Positions 9,201-16,435 of a DNA stretch of 21,572 nucleotides are shown here, one piece after another (position 1 is the stretch's first letter; each line of letters starts with the position of its first letter). The notes below the pieces were generated by a model, which had not been told where the DNA came from, made no database searches, and saw only the letters and a program-made list of their open reading frames with translations. The translations under genes and the position numbers were made by a program. This DNA is from a virus. Location of the stretch: IMG/VR virus record IMGVR_UViG_3300027861_000222, positions 1 to 21,572 of that record, one strand, 5' to 3'.

Positions 9201-12200
9201 GGAGCTGAAGAACTCCCAGAGGGCGCCAGCGTCTTTGAGAGACGCTCTCTCTCGGCAAGGAAGGGCGTGGCTACCAAGGGACGCAAGTCGTCAGCAGAGT
9301 CGGCCAGAGAGGCTGGGGCGCTACTTGAGTCGGAGACTAACGCCAGGGTCGCTACTGCGATGCTGAAGTGGGTGAACCTTCGCGACCAAGCAAGGAACAT
9401 CGGCAGGGAGATATTGAGCGCCGCGAAGAGGCGGGACTTTGCCGAGATGCGAAGACTCACCCTGCTTCACGAGAAAAGCATTATCTCCCTTGAGCGCAAA
9501 TCAGCAGCAGTCGCAAAGAGTCTCGCCAAAGAGGCAAGGAAGACGGCCAACGAGGCCAAAGCAGCTGCAAAGAAGGCGGTCTCTGTTGAGGTAAGGGCTA
9601 GGTCGGCAAGATCTGACTTGGTTCGGGCTCGAAAGGCTGAGGGCGTGGCGATGGCGAAATCTGCCAAGGCCATGGCGATAGTCAACAGGGCCGCTGAGGT
9701 GGTTGAGTCCATTGGTGGAAGGGAGGCGGCTCCGTTGCGAGACTTCCTCCTGGAGACGATGCAGAGGAACTACCTCGCAGGCCAGGAGGTGCGGCAGATA
9801 CTGACCTCTGTTCTTGGGTACTCAACGAAGAGCGAGGCGGCTGCTATTCGCGCCGCAGAGGCGCGCATTAACCTTCTAGAGCACACCATGAGGGAGTTTG
9901 CTTCGGACGCTACTCTTTACGAGGTTCTCGGTGACGTGACCGTCGCAGAGGCGCAGCAGGCGACTAGAGCCCTTGAGCGGATTGCAGAGGGCAGGGCTCC
10001 AGACCTGAGCAAGTTGACGGACAAGGCGAGGGACGCTCTCGACATAGGAAGAAACCTCCTTGAGGACGTGTATGAAGTCTTCAAGGCCGCTGGGAAAATC
10101 AGCAAAGACCATAGCAAGGAGAAGTTCCTTGAGGACATGCTTCTGGAGGGATACCTTCCGCACATCTTCACCGTTAAGGGGTCGCGGGCGATAGCCAAGA
10201 TTCTTGGCGAGAAGGGCGCCCTCTCTACGGTTATCGCAAGTGCCCTGAAGAGAACGAAAAAGGGCGGCGTTGAGGAGCTCAATCAGCTCGTCCGCGAAGA
10301 CACGGCCAGGATGCTTTACGAGGAAGCTCGGTCCACCTACAAGGGCATGTCTCGGGAGGACGCGATTGCTGCGATTATCAAGGAGCACGGTCTCGATAAA
10401 ATCTCTGTGTACGAGGCGGACGCCGTTAAGATTTTCCAGCTCTACGGGAGAGGCGGTGGCAAGGGGCTGGCGAATACGAGGCTTATTCGGGAAACAAAAA
10501 CCCGTTACCCGCGACAGGCAGAGTTTGCCGCCATGGCGAAGAAGCCGGGGGGAGTCCCTGCAGCAGACGCTGCCGCAAAAGAGGCTGGTTATGTAAGGAT
10601 TCCTCAGGCCGCGCACATGGAGCTTTATCTGGCGGACCCGGTTTGGGCTGGATGGAAAGAGCACTCTAAGGAGATTCGGAACTTCCTGAAGGCAGGGGTT
10701 AAGGACAAAAGCGGAAAGACTGTTCCTGTCACGAAGGAAGATCTGCTCAACAAGCTCAAGCAGATCGGAGCCGACGTATCTAGAGTTTCGGATGAAGAAC
10801 TCACGTTTGTTATGAGCGAGCACCTGTATGCCCCAGCGCCTATTGCAGCGTTCCTAGAAGACCTAGTTCGCCCGGACTGGATGAAGAGCTTCAAAGAGGC
10901 TGACAATGTGATGCTGCGCGAGATGGGCCTCAGCTTCGATGAGTATCTTCGTAACTGGAAAATGATGGTCACAATTTTTGCCCCGGCATTCCATGGGCGA
11001 AATGCGATCTCTAACGTCATTCAAAACACCCTGGTGCATGGGACGGACGCTCTAAATCCGAGTACATACGCAGACTCGTTTGCGATCATGTACGGAGCTG
11101 ACGACGCCCTGCACACGATTAGATGGGTAGACGACGCTGGCGTTGAGCACCTCAATACAAAGACGTTCAAGGAGTGGCGACAGATAGCCGAGAGAACGAA
11201 CGTCGACACCGAGATGGTTACGGTCACAGATGTCGGCGCTACGTTTGCCTCCAAGAAGACGGAGGCGCTTGGTCGGGCAGCGAAAGACTTCGTTCAAAAC
11301 ATGAACAAAGAGACCTTTGCTGTGCTGGCGAAGCACACAGCGGTACCGTTCCTCGCCGGCAGTGCTGGCGCCGTGTATGGGTTTAACTCCGCAGAGGAGG
11401 AGGCCGACTTTGGGCACAAGATGACCATGGCGGTGGGCTACGGTGCAGCTGGTCTGTTTGCTGGAATGGCAGGGAAAACCCACTACGACGTGTTCATGTC
11501 AGACGGGCACAAGGCCTATCAACACGCAAAATCTCTAGGGAAACCCAACAAGCAGGCGATGCTTGACGGTTGGAACGAGGCCTATCCCGCCTATTTGGAG
11601 TTGCTTAAGAACTCCACTCGAGTTGGCGCCTTCTCTGCGACAACGGCTGGCGTGACTGCCGGCACGTCGATTGCTGTTGGGCTAACGACTGGCGGCGCCT
11701 CAACGGCTCTCCAGATAGCGGCAGGGGCTGGCATGACTTCCGCAGGAGCGAAGGTCGCCCTCGAGTCCCTTGCGTTTTTCGCTGGCGGCGTTGGCAAGGG
11801 GATTGAGAGGCAGGCCCGGTACACTAATTGGATTACGGGCATGAAGAAGGGCATGTCTCCTGAGGCATCGGCTCATCTAGTCAACCAGACCTTGTTTGAC
11901 TACAACAAGCTCTCCTCGCTCGAGAGACATACGATGAGGCGCATATTCCCCTTCTGGACCTGGAACTCAAAGAACTTCAGGCTGCAGGGCTGGTTGATGG
12001 ACAATCGGCCAAAGACGTATATCGCCCAGGCAAGGGTGCTTGACATGCTTCAGAAGGATGTCATGTCCGCCGAGGATATGGCGACAGTTCCGCCGCACCT
12101 TCGATACCGGATTGCGGCAGCGTATGGGAATGGGAAGATTATCAGCGGCTTCGGTCACCCGATTGAACCGATACTTGACCTTACGAAGCCTGGACTTGGC

Positions 12201-12815
12201 GGCGTCCTATCGAATGTGCATCCCACGATCCCCCTTCTGATGAAGTTTGGCGCCTTTGGACTGGGCTCAGAGGGGAAGGACCCGTACTTTGGGGTGGATA
12301 TTACGGAGCTCAGGTCGGCTAGGGATGTTCGATTCCTTCCAGAAGTTGTCCAGGAGTGGGTTGGGTATGGGACGACACTCGACCCAAGGACCGGAAGATT
12401 GAAGCACCAAACGGGGTTGTTTGCCGACGGCCCAGACGCAGCTCTCGGAGCGAAGAGGATGGCCCTCTTGAGGTCCTTTGAGGCTTGGAGGCTCGTGTCT
12501 GAATGGAACAAGGTTGTTGTTGACAGTTTCATGACAAGCACGTCTCAGGGCGTTGTTGGCGATCCGGCTACCGCAGGGGAGAGGTTTCTGTCGATCACGA
12601 CTGGCATTAAGCCATACGCAAGAAGGCCAGAGGAAATTAGGGACCTTCTTTGGTTCTCTTACGAGAGGCGCTTGATGGATATTTTGGAAGAGCGGGGCCT
12701 AATTAAGTCAATGAAGTATGCGCCGTCGATGCCTCCCATCCGAGTGAAAGAGGCTTCTGGCAGGGTCGACATGACCCCCAAGTTGACCGACGAGCGAAAC
12801 CTGGGGGCTAGGTAG
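6231..12815 (+). CDS. Giant 2194-residue virion protein, putative ejection/internal polyvalent protein
   Basis: This gene fills nearly a third of the window. It begins with two copies of an SEVDWSG element (about residues 8-14 and 28-34). Residues 45-700 form a mixed region without a recognised enzyme. Residues about 714-1160 are a long Ala/Lys/Arg/Glu-rich coiled-coil stretch. A GYLPHIFT segment lies near residue 1307. A W-K...P-A-F..R-N...N segment (about 1574-1592) and an R-R-I-F-P-F-W-T-W-N segment (about 1901-1911) resemble conserved elements of the C-terminal regions of very large phage 'polyvalent' proteins. Two small-residue hydrophobic stretches (about 1700-1750 and 1798-1857) could insert in membrane. 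It is longer than T7 gp16 (about 1320) but holds the same position; no transglycosylase motif is visible. No clear ribosome binding site precedes the ATG. Confidence 0.6.
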   Translation: MAVKRVDPSEVDWSGVDAAPSDQRQISSSEVDWSGADELAAPVDQPQYEIAPGAKLEFAERAVLGKVLGQEGLGSKEKSRHIEDLLKKDSRGEQFLESVSRYRPEPEGGAWWHRPLEQLADVVDVGFTVFGKSVVRPIHAEASAEADFSALMGKTNKERSDFLGKVHEKDDARGAYEEIVFGLNQAEDARNRIKRIAAENGYAYGERPLGPTGSGLIPGAHEVDVWAKGSRRSRSGVSGLSEEHASEIRSLQLQMREGFTSAGSGGNKLSRAYFDPNLPGFSNNRSPYGGDAPRPWEGPSDVTENILRGLIGMDDPETLDKSRKFLQKASGLTIDLLMPDWAIYNAERGDWLTTSRLGDKKLEILKEKTGADVHPLALINPLDSLIGLEARKRLKADRDRRIEAGDYRSGLFLFEAATMLGPDLAMPRTPRVLVTPAGRLTEKGDRAVRGVQEKHLGDLAEHYAEISAARLDDGLDIIPRQQVEEGLNKLRADIDGEIARIGDEALSEGKAISGFDFSDSIHLTDDGVEFIGGKAKPVYSSIQDGAKPLTRKEILNSDDIFAGRKSGFANVVDASKDVVAEIKVAMTSGERLVQVTPEIRKSLKFDTFGEWVVETSSGGYRELSPRDLIGQNQVASFDKLGTRWGTDASSFIRKFDEAAFHIDKNTANAEQRALYGSALEILGDPSPDTAEGLLLLDSLREAILDGLDLVPHSANAPARAAASRIRAAQKASSKAKDLAKKAASSQSDELIREAGVAADIANGLAADAHVHALMANANKSLAVESSVARAELRTANKNVLAAESDLAKVRQQRESVTGRARAALNEMDDQKAFAEIAEMDRNAAELASKELDVRIAREKADVAREAFEVLEESVRALEKMGGPSQKLNLNDLTRLAGKYKTEYNLAVKEIEGLSSTRNRSLGVAQKKIWKQAEKVPRLMKESAEKAAAGSRTRWADPAALEAPSADRLLTDMVVGAREAQREAGRLTAKVGAEELPEGASVFERRSLSARKGVATKGRKSSAESAREAGALLESETNARVATAMLKWVNLRDQARNIGREILSAAKRRDFAEMRRLTLLHEKSIISLERKSAAVAKSLAKEARKTANEAKAAAKKAVSVEVRARSARSDLVRARKAEGVAMAKSAKAMAIVNRAAEVVESIGGREAAPLRDFLLETMQRNYLAGQEVRQILTSVLGYSTKSEAAAIRAAEARINLLEHTMREFASDATLYEVLGDVTVAEAQQATRALERIAEGRAPDLSKLTDKARDALDIGRNLLEDVYEVFKAAGKISKDHSKEKFLEDMLLEGYLPHIFTVKGSRAIAKILGEKGALSTVIASALKRTKKGGVEELNQLVREDTARMLYEEARSTYKGMSREDAIAAIIKEHGLDKISVYEADAVKIFQLYGRGGGKGLANTRLIRETKTRYPRQAEFAAMAKKPGGVPAADAAAKEAGYVRIPQAAHMELYLADPVWAGWKEHSKEIRNFLKAGVKDKSGKTVPVTKEDLLNKLKQIGADVSRVSDEELTFVMSEHLYAPAPIAAFLEDLVRPDWMKSFKEADNVMLREMGLSFDEYLRNWKMMVTIFAPAFHGRNAISNVIQNTLVHGTDALNPSTYADSFAIMYGADDALHTIRWVDDAGVEHLNTKTFKEWRQIAERTNVDTEMVTVTDVGATFASKKTEALGRAAKDFVQNMNKETFAVLAKHTAVPFLAGSAGAVYGFNSAEEEADFGHKMTMAVGYGAAGLFAGMAGKTHYDVFMSDGHKAYQHAKSLGKPNKQAMLDGWNEAYPAYLELLKNSTRVGAFSATTAGVTAGTSIAVGLTTGGASTALQIAAGAGMTSAGAKVALESLAFFAGGVGKGIERQARYTNWITGMKKGMSPEASAHLVNQTLFDYNKLSSLERHTMRRIFPFWTWNSKNFRLQGWLMDNRPKTYIAQARVLDMLQKDVMSAEDMATVPPHLRYRIAAAYGNGKIISGFGHPIEPILDLTKPGLGGVLSNVHPTIPLLMKFGAFGLGSEGKDPYFGVDITELRSARDVRFLPEVVQEWVGYGTTLDPRTGRLKHQTGLFADGPDAALGAKRMALLRSFEAWRLVSEWNKVVVDSFMTSTSQGVVGDPATAGERFLSITTGIKPYARRPEEIRDLLWFSYERRLMDILEERGLIKSMKYAPSMPPIRVKEASGRVDMTPKLTDERNLGAR
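6253..6342. repeat. 30-bp direct repeat, exactly 60 bp apart, inside the giant gene
   Basis: Positions 6253-6282 and 6313-6342 are identical except for one base (T at 6277, C at 6337). The register is exactly 60 bp, so the reading frame is kept and the protein gains two copies of SEVDWSG spaced 20 residues apart. The mismatch changes Val to Ala. The short, near-perfect DNA repeat suggests a recent duplication or a conserved short binding motif. Confidence 0.85.
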
Positions 12816-12817
12816 CC

Positions 12818-13120
12818 ATGCCTTTAGATCACAAGCGATTCACCAGGCGTAGGCCCGAGAACCCGACAAGGCCTCAGGAAACTAGGCTTATTCAGAAGTC
12901 GCCCTTTGACGTTAAAGACCAAATGGTCGCGAAAGACAGTTCTGGTTCGACCGGAAGCCTGTCTATTTCAACCAAGAGCTACGAGGGGCAGCTCATGTCT
13001 GACTTAAGAACACAAGACTTACTGCGCGAAGTCTTGTATGAATTGAAACACATCAGGCTGCACATGGAAGCGCTGTCTGGCGAAGACCTCAGAGGAGATG
13101 TTGAATATGCAGATCAATGA
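12818..13120 (+). CDS. Small protein with C-terminal helical segment, paired with decoration-type protein
   Basis: A 100-residue protein starting two bases after the giant gene. The N-terminal 30 residues are basic and Pro/Arg rich, the middle is Ser/Gly/Thr rich, and the C-terminal 40 residues form an amphipathic helix (LLREVLYELKHIRLHMEAL, about residues 69-87) followed by an acidic end. Short proteins with such a 'LL.E.L.ELK.I..H' helix are common in environmental phage genomes just before a beta-rich decoration-type protein, and that is the arrangement here. This resemblance is from memory and is not proof. The 3' end overlaps the next gene by 14 bases. Role unknown, probably virion-associated. 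Confidence 0.6.
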   Translation: MPLDHKRFTRRRPENPTRPQETRLIQKSPFDVKDQMVAKDSSGSTGSLSISTKSYEGQLMSDLRTQDLLREVLYELKHIRLHMEALSGEDLRGDVEYADQ

Positions 13121-13709
13121 TGGAACTGGTGGAGGCTACTCCGCCAAGGTAAGCGAGAACGGTCGCGTCTCTGTTAACGCAGACGACGGATGCCTTGCAG
13201 CTGCAAAGGCTGGCGCCGTCTACGTCCTCACGAACACAGACGCCAAGCCAACCCTAACCATGACCGCAAATGGCGGGATAATGGGAGCCATTGTTAACTC
13301 TGAGAGCTCAAAAAAGAGCCTTGTCATCGACTCGGTGTCGGTTTCTTCTGGGGCCGTGGGAACTAACGCAGCGATCTTCGTTGGCTACACGGTCGGCGCT
13401 GTGGGCGCCTCTCTTTCGGACATGGAAATTGCTTCCACCCATACAAGCTATCCGAGAGGGACGAGCTCAACGGTAACTCCCTACATTTGGGATGAGTCGA
13501 CCGGGGATACTCTGACAAACCTTTCCGGAGGTCACGCAGTTACCAGGACAATTCTTGCCGCTGGTGGGCCAACTGAACTTGTTCCTTCCGGCAGAATAAT
13601 CATTGCCCCAGGTGGAAGCCTTGGGGTTTACCTGAAGCCTGCTACCGGGACTCCAGAGATTGCTTTTGCGATCCGCTTCTATGAGATTGACGAACACAAA
13701 GGTTACTAA
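13107..13709 (+). CDS. Beta-rich phage decoration/head-fibre type protein
   Basis: A 200-residue protein. Two in-frame ATGs are available, at 13098 and 13107. The ribosome binding site AGAGGAG at 13091-13097 directly abuts the first but is nine bases from the second, so 13107 is preferred. The N-terminus reads M-Q-I-N-D-G-T-G-G-G-Y-S-A-K-V, followed by N-G-R-V-S-V. This is the short DGTG...A.V...NR.. pattern common at the start of phage virion surface proteins. The rest is Ser/Thr/Gly/Val rich with alternating strands and no membrane segment or catalytic motif. A capsid decoration or head-fibre role is likely by family resemblance and context but not proven. It is followed by a 48-bp gap containing a small hairpin. 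Confidence 0.6.
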   Translation: MQINDGTGGGYSAKVSENGRVSVNADDGCLAAAKAGAVYVLTNTDAKPTLTMTANGGIMGAIVNSESSKKSLVIDSVSVSSGAVGTNAAIFVGYTVGAVGASLSDMEIASTHTSYPRGTSSTVTPYIWDESTGDTLTNLSGGHAVTRTILAAGGPTELVPSGRIIIAPGGSLGVYLKPATGTPEIAFAIRFYEIDEHKGY

Positions 13710-13716
13710 CAACACT

Positions 13717-13736
13717 GCGCCCTAACGAGCGGGCGC
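13717..13736 (+). other. Short GC-rich hairpin in intergenic gap
   Basis: GCGCCC (13717-13722) and GGGCGC (13731-13736) form a perfect 6-bp stem with an 8-base loop. No U tract follows, so it is not a classical terminator. It lies between two virion genes and 7 bases before the AAGGAG ribosome binding site of the gene starting at 13758. It could be an RNA processing or stability element, or a weak attenuator. Confidence 0.4.
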
Positions 13737-13757
13737 TGTAAGCCAAGGAGACTCGTA

Positions 13758-14174
13758 ATGGCAATTACTCTTCCCGTATACACAAACTGTGCGCGCCAGA
13801 ATGTGGGCGACCCTGGCGGGACAGCCGAGTTCCCAGCCGGCGGTAGTGGGGCCATCAAAATCCGCGTGTTTGGCGACACCGCCGTCGAGGCGGATTCACC
13901 CGGCGTTGCTCGAGGACTGCTTATTGGCTGTCGAGTTACCGCAGACGCCGCAGCGGGCACCGTAACCATCAGGGTCTACAGCGACGACAGCAAGACTGAC
14001 GAGCTGTACAACGTAGGGTTGGACTGCTCCTCTTCCCCGTTCATGTCGTCAGATGTGCTGTCTCAGGGGATTCCGTTTTTCTCGCCCCCCCACTTCACCA
14101 TCCAGTGCTCTGTGGACCCGAACGACGACGTTCATGTTACCTTCTATATCAAGTCCATTGCCGGCAATGGATAA
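13758..14174 (+). CDS. Beta-sandwich type small virion protein
   Basis: A 138-residue protein preceded by AAGGAG at good spacing, one of the best ribosome binding sites in the rightward unit. The sequence alternates hydrophobic and polar residues throughout, with a Gly-rich loop near residues 19-31, a G-T-V-T-I-R-V-Y-S segment in the middle, and a final strand VHVTFYIKS. Four Cys are present (about residues 11, 58, 90 and 115). No signal peptide or membrane segment is seen. Size and strand pattern match the two 123-residue proteins encoded at 17463-18215, so it may be another decoration-type protein of high copy number. It ends in TAATG, coupled to the lectin-like gene. Confidence 0.55.
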   Translation: MAITLPVYTNCARQNVGDPGGTAEFPAGGSGAIKIRVFGDTAVEADSPGVARGLLIGCRVTADAAAGTVTIRVYSDDSKTDELYNVGLDCSSSPFMSSDVLSQGIPFFSPPHFTIQCSVDPNDDVHVTFYIKSIAGNG

Positions 14175-15001
14175 TGGCAAGCCATCCATTGAGTCATGGT
14201 GTCAGGAGCCATCCCAGCCGGGTTTCTAGGGGGGAGGAGAACGGCGCTCTCCGAAAACACCCAAGGCTTTTGTTTGACCCACGAAACATGCAGACCCCCC
14301 TGCTTGTCTGGGTTCGCGCCGACCTGGGCATTGGACTGAACGGATCGGCTGTCTCTACTTGGGCCGACTACAGTGGCGAGGGCAACAACTTCGCGCAAGC
14401 TACTGCTTCGCTCCAGCCAGCACCTACAGCCAATGGCATTGGCGGTCGTCCAGGCATTTCCTTTGATGGAACGTCTGACCAGATTAACGGTCCCAGCTTT
14501 TATGGCATGCTCAGCGATCCCGCAGACTGGTCGTTCTTCGTGGTGGGTGGCGGATGGACGTGGGGAGCAAGCGTCAATGCCTATCACGGTCGCGGAATGC
14601 TCGGCGCTCCTGTGCTCGGCAGTAGTTATTTTTACGTTGGCGTCACTACCGAGGCAGGCCCAGGCATCGGCACCGGGTACTGGGACGCAAGCGCTCACCG
14701 AATAGGCTACGAGGACTCCGCAGCCGAGGGGCAGAATGTGATAGTGGCTGGCACAAGCGACGGTGGGGAAGTGACGACGAGAGTCAACGGTTCGGCGGGC
14801 TCTACAACCTCTGGCGCAACTGGGGCAGGGGTGAACTCATTAGGCACGCTTCTTCAAATTGGCAAAGGAAACGGCAACCTCAATTATTGGGACGGGTCGA
14901 TCTCTGAGGTGTTGGTCTTCGACGGGGCGTTGAGCGGCGAAGAGATCAATCAGGTCGAGCAGTACCTTGGCGACCGCTACGACATCGGGGTGCAGGGATG
15001 A
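14174..15001 (+). CDS. ConA/LamG-like lectin-fold protein, probable adhesin or glycan-binding virion protein
   Basis: A 275-residue protein. The ATG at 14174 overlaps the previous stop (TAATG) and is preferred over an in-frame ATG upstream. Residues 1-38 are polar and basic. From residue 44 the pattern LVWVRAD...LNGSAVSTWADYSGEGNN, then GRPGISFDGT (about 91-100), is the hallmark start of ConA-like/LamG-type jelly-roll domains. The hallmark end is also present at about residues 238-266: DGSISEVLVFDGALSGEE, then INQVEQYLGDRY. Such domains bind glycans and are common in phage adhesins and surface decorations. No catalytic residues are evident. Location between decoration-type and lysis genes suggests a virion surface role, perhaps host or matrix attachment. 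The fold call is strong; the ligand is unknown. Confidence 0.75.
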   Translation: MASHPLSHGVRSHPSRVSRGEENGALRKHPRLLFDPRNMQTPLLVWVRADLGIGLNGSAVSTWADYSGEGNNFAQATASLQPAPTANGIGGRPGISFDGTSDQINGPSFYGMLSDPADWSFFVVGGGWTWGASVNAYHGRGMLGAPVLGSSYFYVGVTTEAGPGIGTGYWDASAHRIGYEDSAAEGQNVIVAGTSDGGEVTTRVNGSAGSTTSGATGAGVNSLGTLLQIGKGNGNLNYWDGSISEVLVFDGALSGEEINQVEQYLGDRYDIGVQG

Positions 15002-15288
15002 AGTGGCTAGTTCTGGAGACGCTCGCAGCCGCTGAGAGCCGCGCAGACGACATCTCTGAGGCTATGGGATACCCGCATCCATCAACGGATACAGAGCGGG
15101 CGACGTTGCCGATAGAGCATCCAAGTGATGGCAAAGGGGCTGTTCCAATAGCGGCTAGCGTCTGGTCCTGGGTTGCAGAAGAGTCTATCGACATGGCTTC
15201 TTTATTGACATCTACAGAGCAGGCTGCTTTGTATGACCTCGCAGAGATGGACTCTGCCGGGTGGTTCCCGTCCGTACCGTTGGAATAA
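14998..15288 (+). CDS. Small hypothetical protein coupled to the lectin-like gene
   Basis: A 96-residue acidic protein that starts in a four-base ATGA overlap with the lectin-like gene. The N-terminus is helical (residues 1-22). A His/Pro-containing stretch follows, then a helical C-terminal part (about residues 65-86) and a Pro-containing tail. There is no signal peptide, despite a few hydrophobic N-terminal residues, and no membrane segment or recognisable motif. Tight coupling to the upstream gene suggests a partner, for example an assembly chaperone or cap for the lectin-like protein, but that is guesswork from position. Three bases separate it from the first lysis-cassette gene. Confidence 0.55.
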   Translation: MKWLVLETLAAAESRADDISEAMGYPHPSTDTERATLPIEHPSDGKGAVPIAASVWSWVAEESIDMASLLTSTEQAALYDLAEMDSAGWFPSVPLE

Positions 15289-15290
15289 TT

Positions 15291-15479
15291 ATGGACCTCT
15301 TCATACAGTCTTGGCCTGTTCTTTTATCTGGCGCATCGCTTGTCGTTGGCGGCTCCCTGTGGGCTGGCAAGGTCTTCTTCATGCTTCAGGGCATAGAGGC
15401 AAAGATAGATTGCATGTCACAGAACATCGCTACGCACGAGCATGACCCAGAGGGTCGTGTTGTTATTCCCGCGAGGTAG
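15291..15479 (+). CDS. Small single-membrane-segment protein, holin candidate
   Basis: A 62-residue protein. The frame is open from 15261, but the ATG at 15291 lies just after the preceding stop and gives a typical short membrane protein, so it is preferred. One membrane segment covers about residues 8-32. A short amphipathic helix and a His/Asp/Glu-containing polar tail follow. Small proteins with one N-terminal membrane helix and a short coiled tail are common next to phage endolysins, and this one ends two bases before the endolysin start. It could be a holin, an antiholin or an endolysin-associated accessory protein. There is no experimental-type evidence in the sequence to choose. Confidence 0.6.
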   Translation: MDLFIQSWPVLLSGASLVVGGSLWAGKVFFMLQGIEAKIDCMSQNIATHEHDPEGRVVIPAR

Positions 15480-15481
15480 CA

Positions 15482-15886
15482 ATGCCCTCCTTCGGCAAGA
15501 GCAGCAAGGATCGCCTTGCTACATGCCATCCAGACCTCCAGAAACTGATGAACGAGGTGATAAAGCACGTCGACATCAGCATTCTATGCGGACATCGAAG
15601 CGTTGAGGAGCAGGCTGAGCTCTACCGCCAGGGCAAAAGTAAGCTCGACGGGTCTGCAGGGAAGAAGTCGAACCATAACTACAAACCAAGCAGGGCGGTC
15701 GACTTCAGCCCTTACCCGGTGAGGTGGGAGCGCGAGCGATTCATCGCTGCTGCTTATTTCGCCAAAGGCATCGCGTCACAGATGGGCATCAAGGTAAGAC
15801 TTGGATGTGATTGGAACGCGGACCTCGTATTCTCAGAGGGCTTCTTTGATGGGCCTCACCTGGAGCTGGTAATTGACGATGAATAA
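15482..15886 (+). CDS. M15-type peptidoglycan peptidase (endolysin)
   Basis: A 134-residue protein with the zinc peptidase motifs of family M15 (VanY / L-alanyl-D-glutamate peptidase type). A G-H-R-S-V-E-E-Q segment lies at residues 37-44. SNHNYKPSRAVDF (63-75) supplies zinc ligands H65 and D74. A DGPHLEL segment (123-129) supplies the third ligand H126. The length and motif spacing match single-domain phage endolysins, such as the T5 type, that cut the peptide stems of Gram-negative peptidoglycan. No signal peptide is seen, so export would need a holin. A GAGGT ribosome binding site precedes the ATG. It is surrounded by small membrane proteins, as expected in a lysis cassette. I would call this a peptidase endolysin with good confidence; the exact bond cut is inferred from the family. 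Confidence 0.85.
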   Translation: MPSFGKSSKDRLATCHPDLQKLMNEVIKHVDISILCGHRSVEEQAELYRQGKSKLDGSAGKKSNHNYKPSRAVDFSPYPVRWERERFIAAAYFAKGIASQMGIKVRLGCDWNADLVFSEGFFDGPHLELVIDDE

Positions 15887-16064
15887 CAAAGCAAAAAACG
15901 CTCTTATCTTTGCTGCTGTGGCGGGCGTTTTGTCCGCCATGGTCTTTCTTCAGTGGCAGGGCCCAGTGCCTAGCCAACCCATAGACCTTTCTGATGATGA
16001 CGATTCTGGCGACGACGACGACAGTTCTCGCTTCGGAAACCTTCCGCCGGCCCCAAAGAAATGA
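15879..16064 (+). CDS. Tiny membrane protein with acidic Asp-rich tail
   Basis: A 61-residue protein from the ATG at 15879. A TTG at 15873 is also possible and has a better-spaced GGAG (15862-15865), so the start is uncertain by two codons. A membrane segment of about 20 residues (from about residue 8) is followed by a linker and then a strikingly acidic stretch with two DDDD runs (about residues 38-48), ending in Pro/Lys. It overlaps the endolysin by 8 bases and the next membrane protein by four (ATGA). N-terminal membrane anchor plus acidic tail is compatible with a pinholin, an antiholin or a small accessory lysis protein. No family is recognised. Confidence 0.6.
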   Translation: MNNKAKNALIFAAVAGVLSAMVFLQWQGPVPSQPIDLSDDDDSGDDDDSSRFGNLPPAPKK

Positions 16065-16435
16065 CTGTATCTGACTACATGGACTTGGCTGTTCGCGCTG
16101 GCGGCATATCCCTAGCTACCTATGCGGTTATTGGGCAGGTCGTAAAGCCCGGACTGCGGATGTTGGCGAAGTATCACTCCCACCCAATTGGCAACCTGAC
16201 AAAGGGCCAGGAGGAGTTTTACCGATGGCTAACCCGCACTCTCTGTGTTGTTATCGGCGGCATCATGGGCTACATGCCTCTCTGGCCCGGTTGGTTTGAA
16301 CCCAGTTGGGGTCCAATCCTTGGCTGCATTGCCGGTTCTATGTCCCCTGGTATCTACCTTGCCGTTTCTAAAGCCCTACCAAAGAAGATACAAAAGCTCA
16401 TCTCTGGTGCCTCAGTTTCTGGCAGTAGCAAATGA
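16061..16435 (+). CDS. Multi-pass small membrane protein, holin candidate
   Basis: A 124-residue protein starting in an ATGA overlap. It has two clear hydrophobic segments (about residues 60-78 and 84-106) and a weaker amphipathic one (about 13-33). They are separated by a charged loop (His, Lys, Glu, Arg), and the C-terminus is short, Lys/Ser rich and basic. Size, two to three membrane passes and basic C-terminal tail are typical of phage holins, and it sits three bases-overlap genes downstream of the endolysin. It is the best canonical holin candidate among four small membrane proteins here, although no specific holin family could be assigned by eye. The next gene also overlaps by four bases. 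Confidence 0.6.
   Translation: MTVSDYMDLAVRAGGISLATYAVIGQVVKPGLRMLAKYHSHPIGNLTKGQEEFYRWLTRTLCVVIGGIMGYMPLWPGWFEPSWGPILGCIAGSMSPGIYLAVSKALPKKIQKLISGASVSGSSK

Noticed and set aside
9876-10823. A 315-codon open frame on the minus strand inside the giant gene
   Set aside because: It lies wholly opposite a long, compositionally consistent coding region, has no domain character or matching operon, and is explained by Arg/Ala/Glu-rich codon use on the plus strand.
13717-13736. Rho-independent terminator after the decoration-type gene
   Set aside because: The stem is short and no U tract follows; transcription probably continues to the terminator at 18213.
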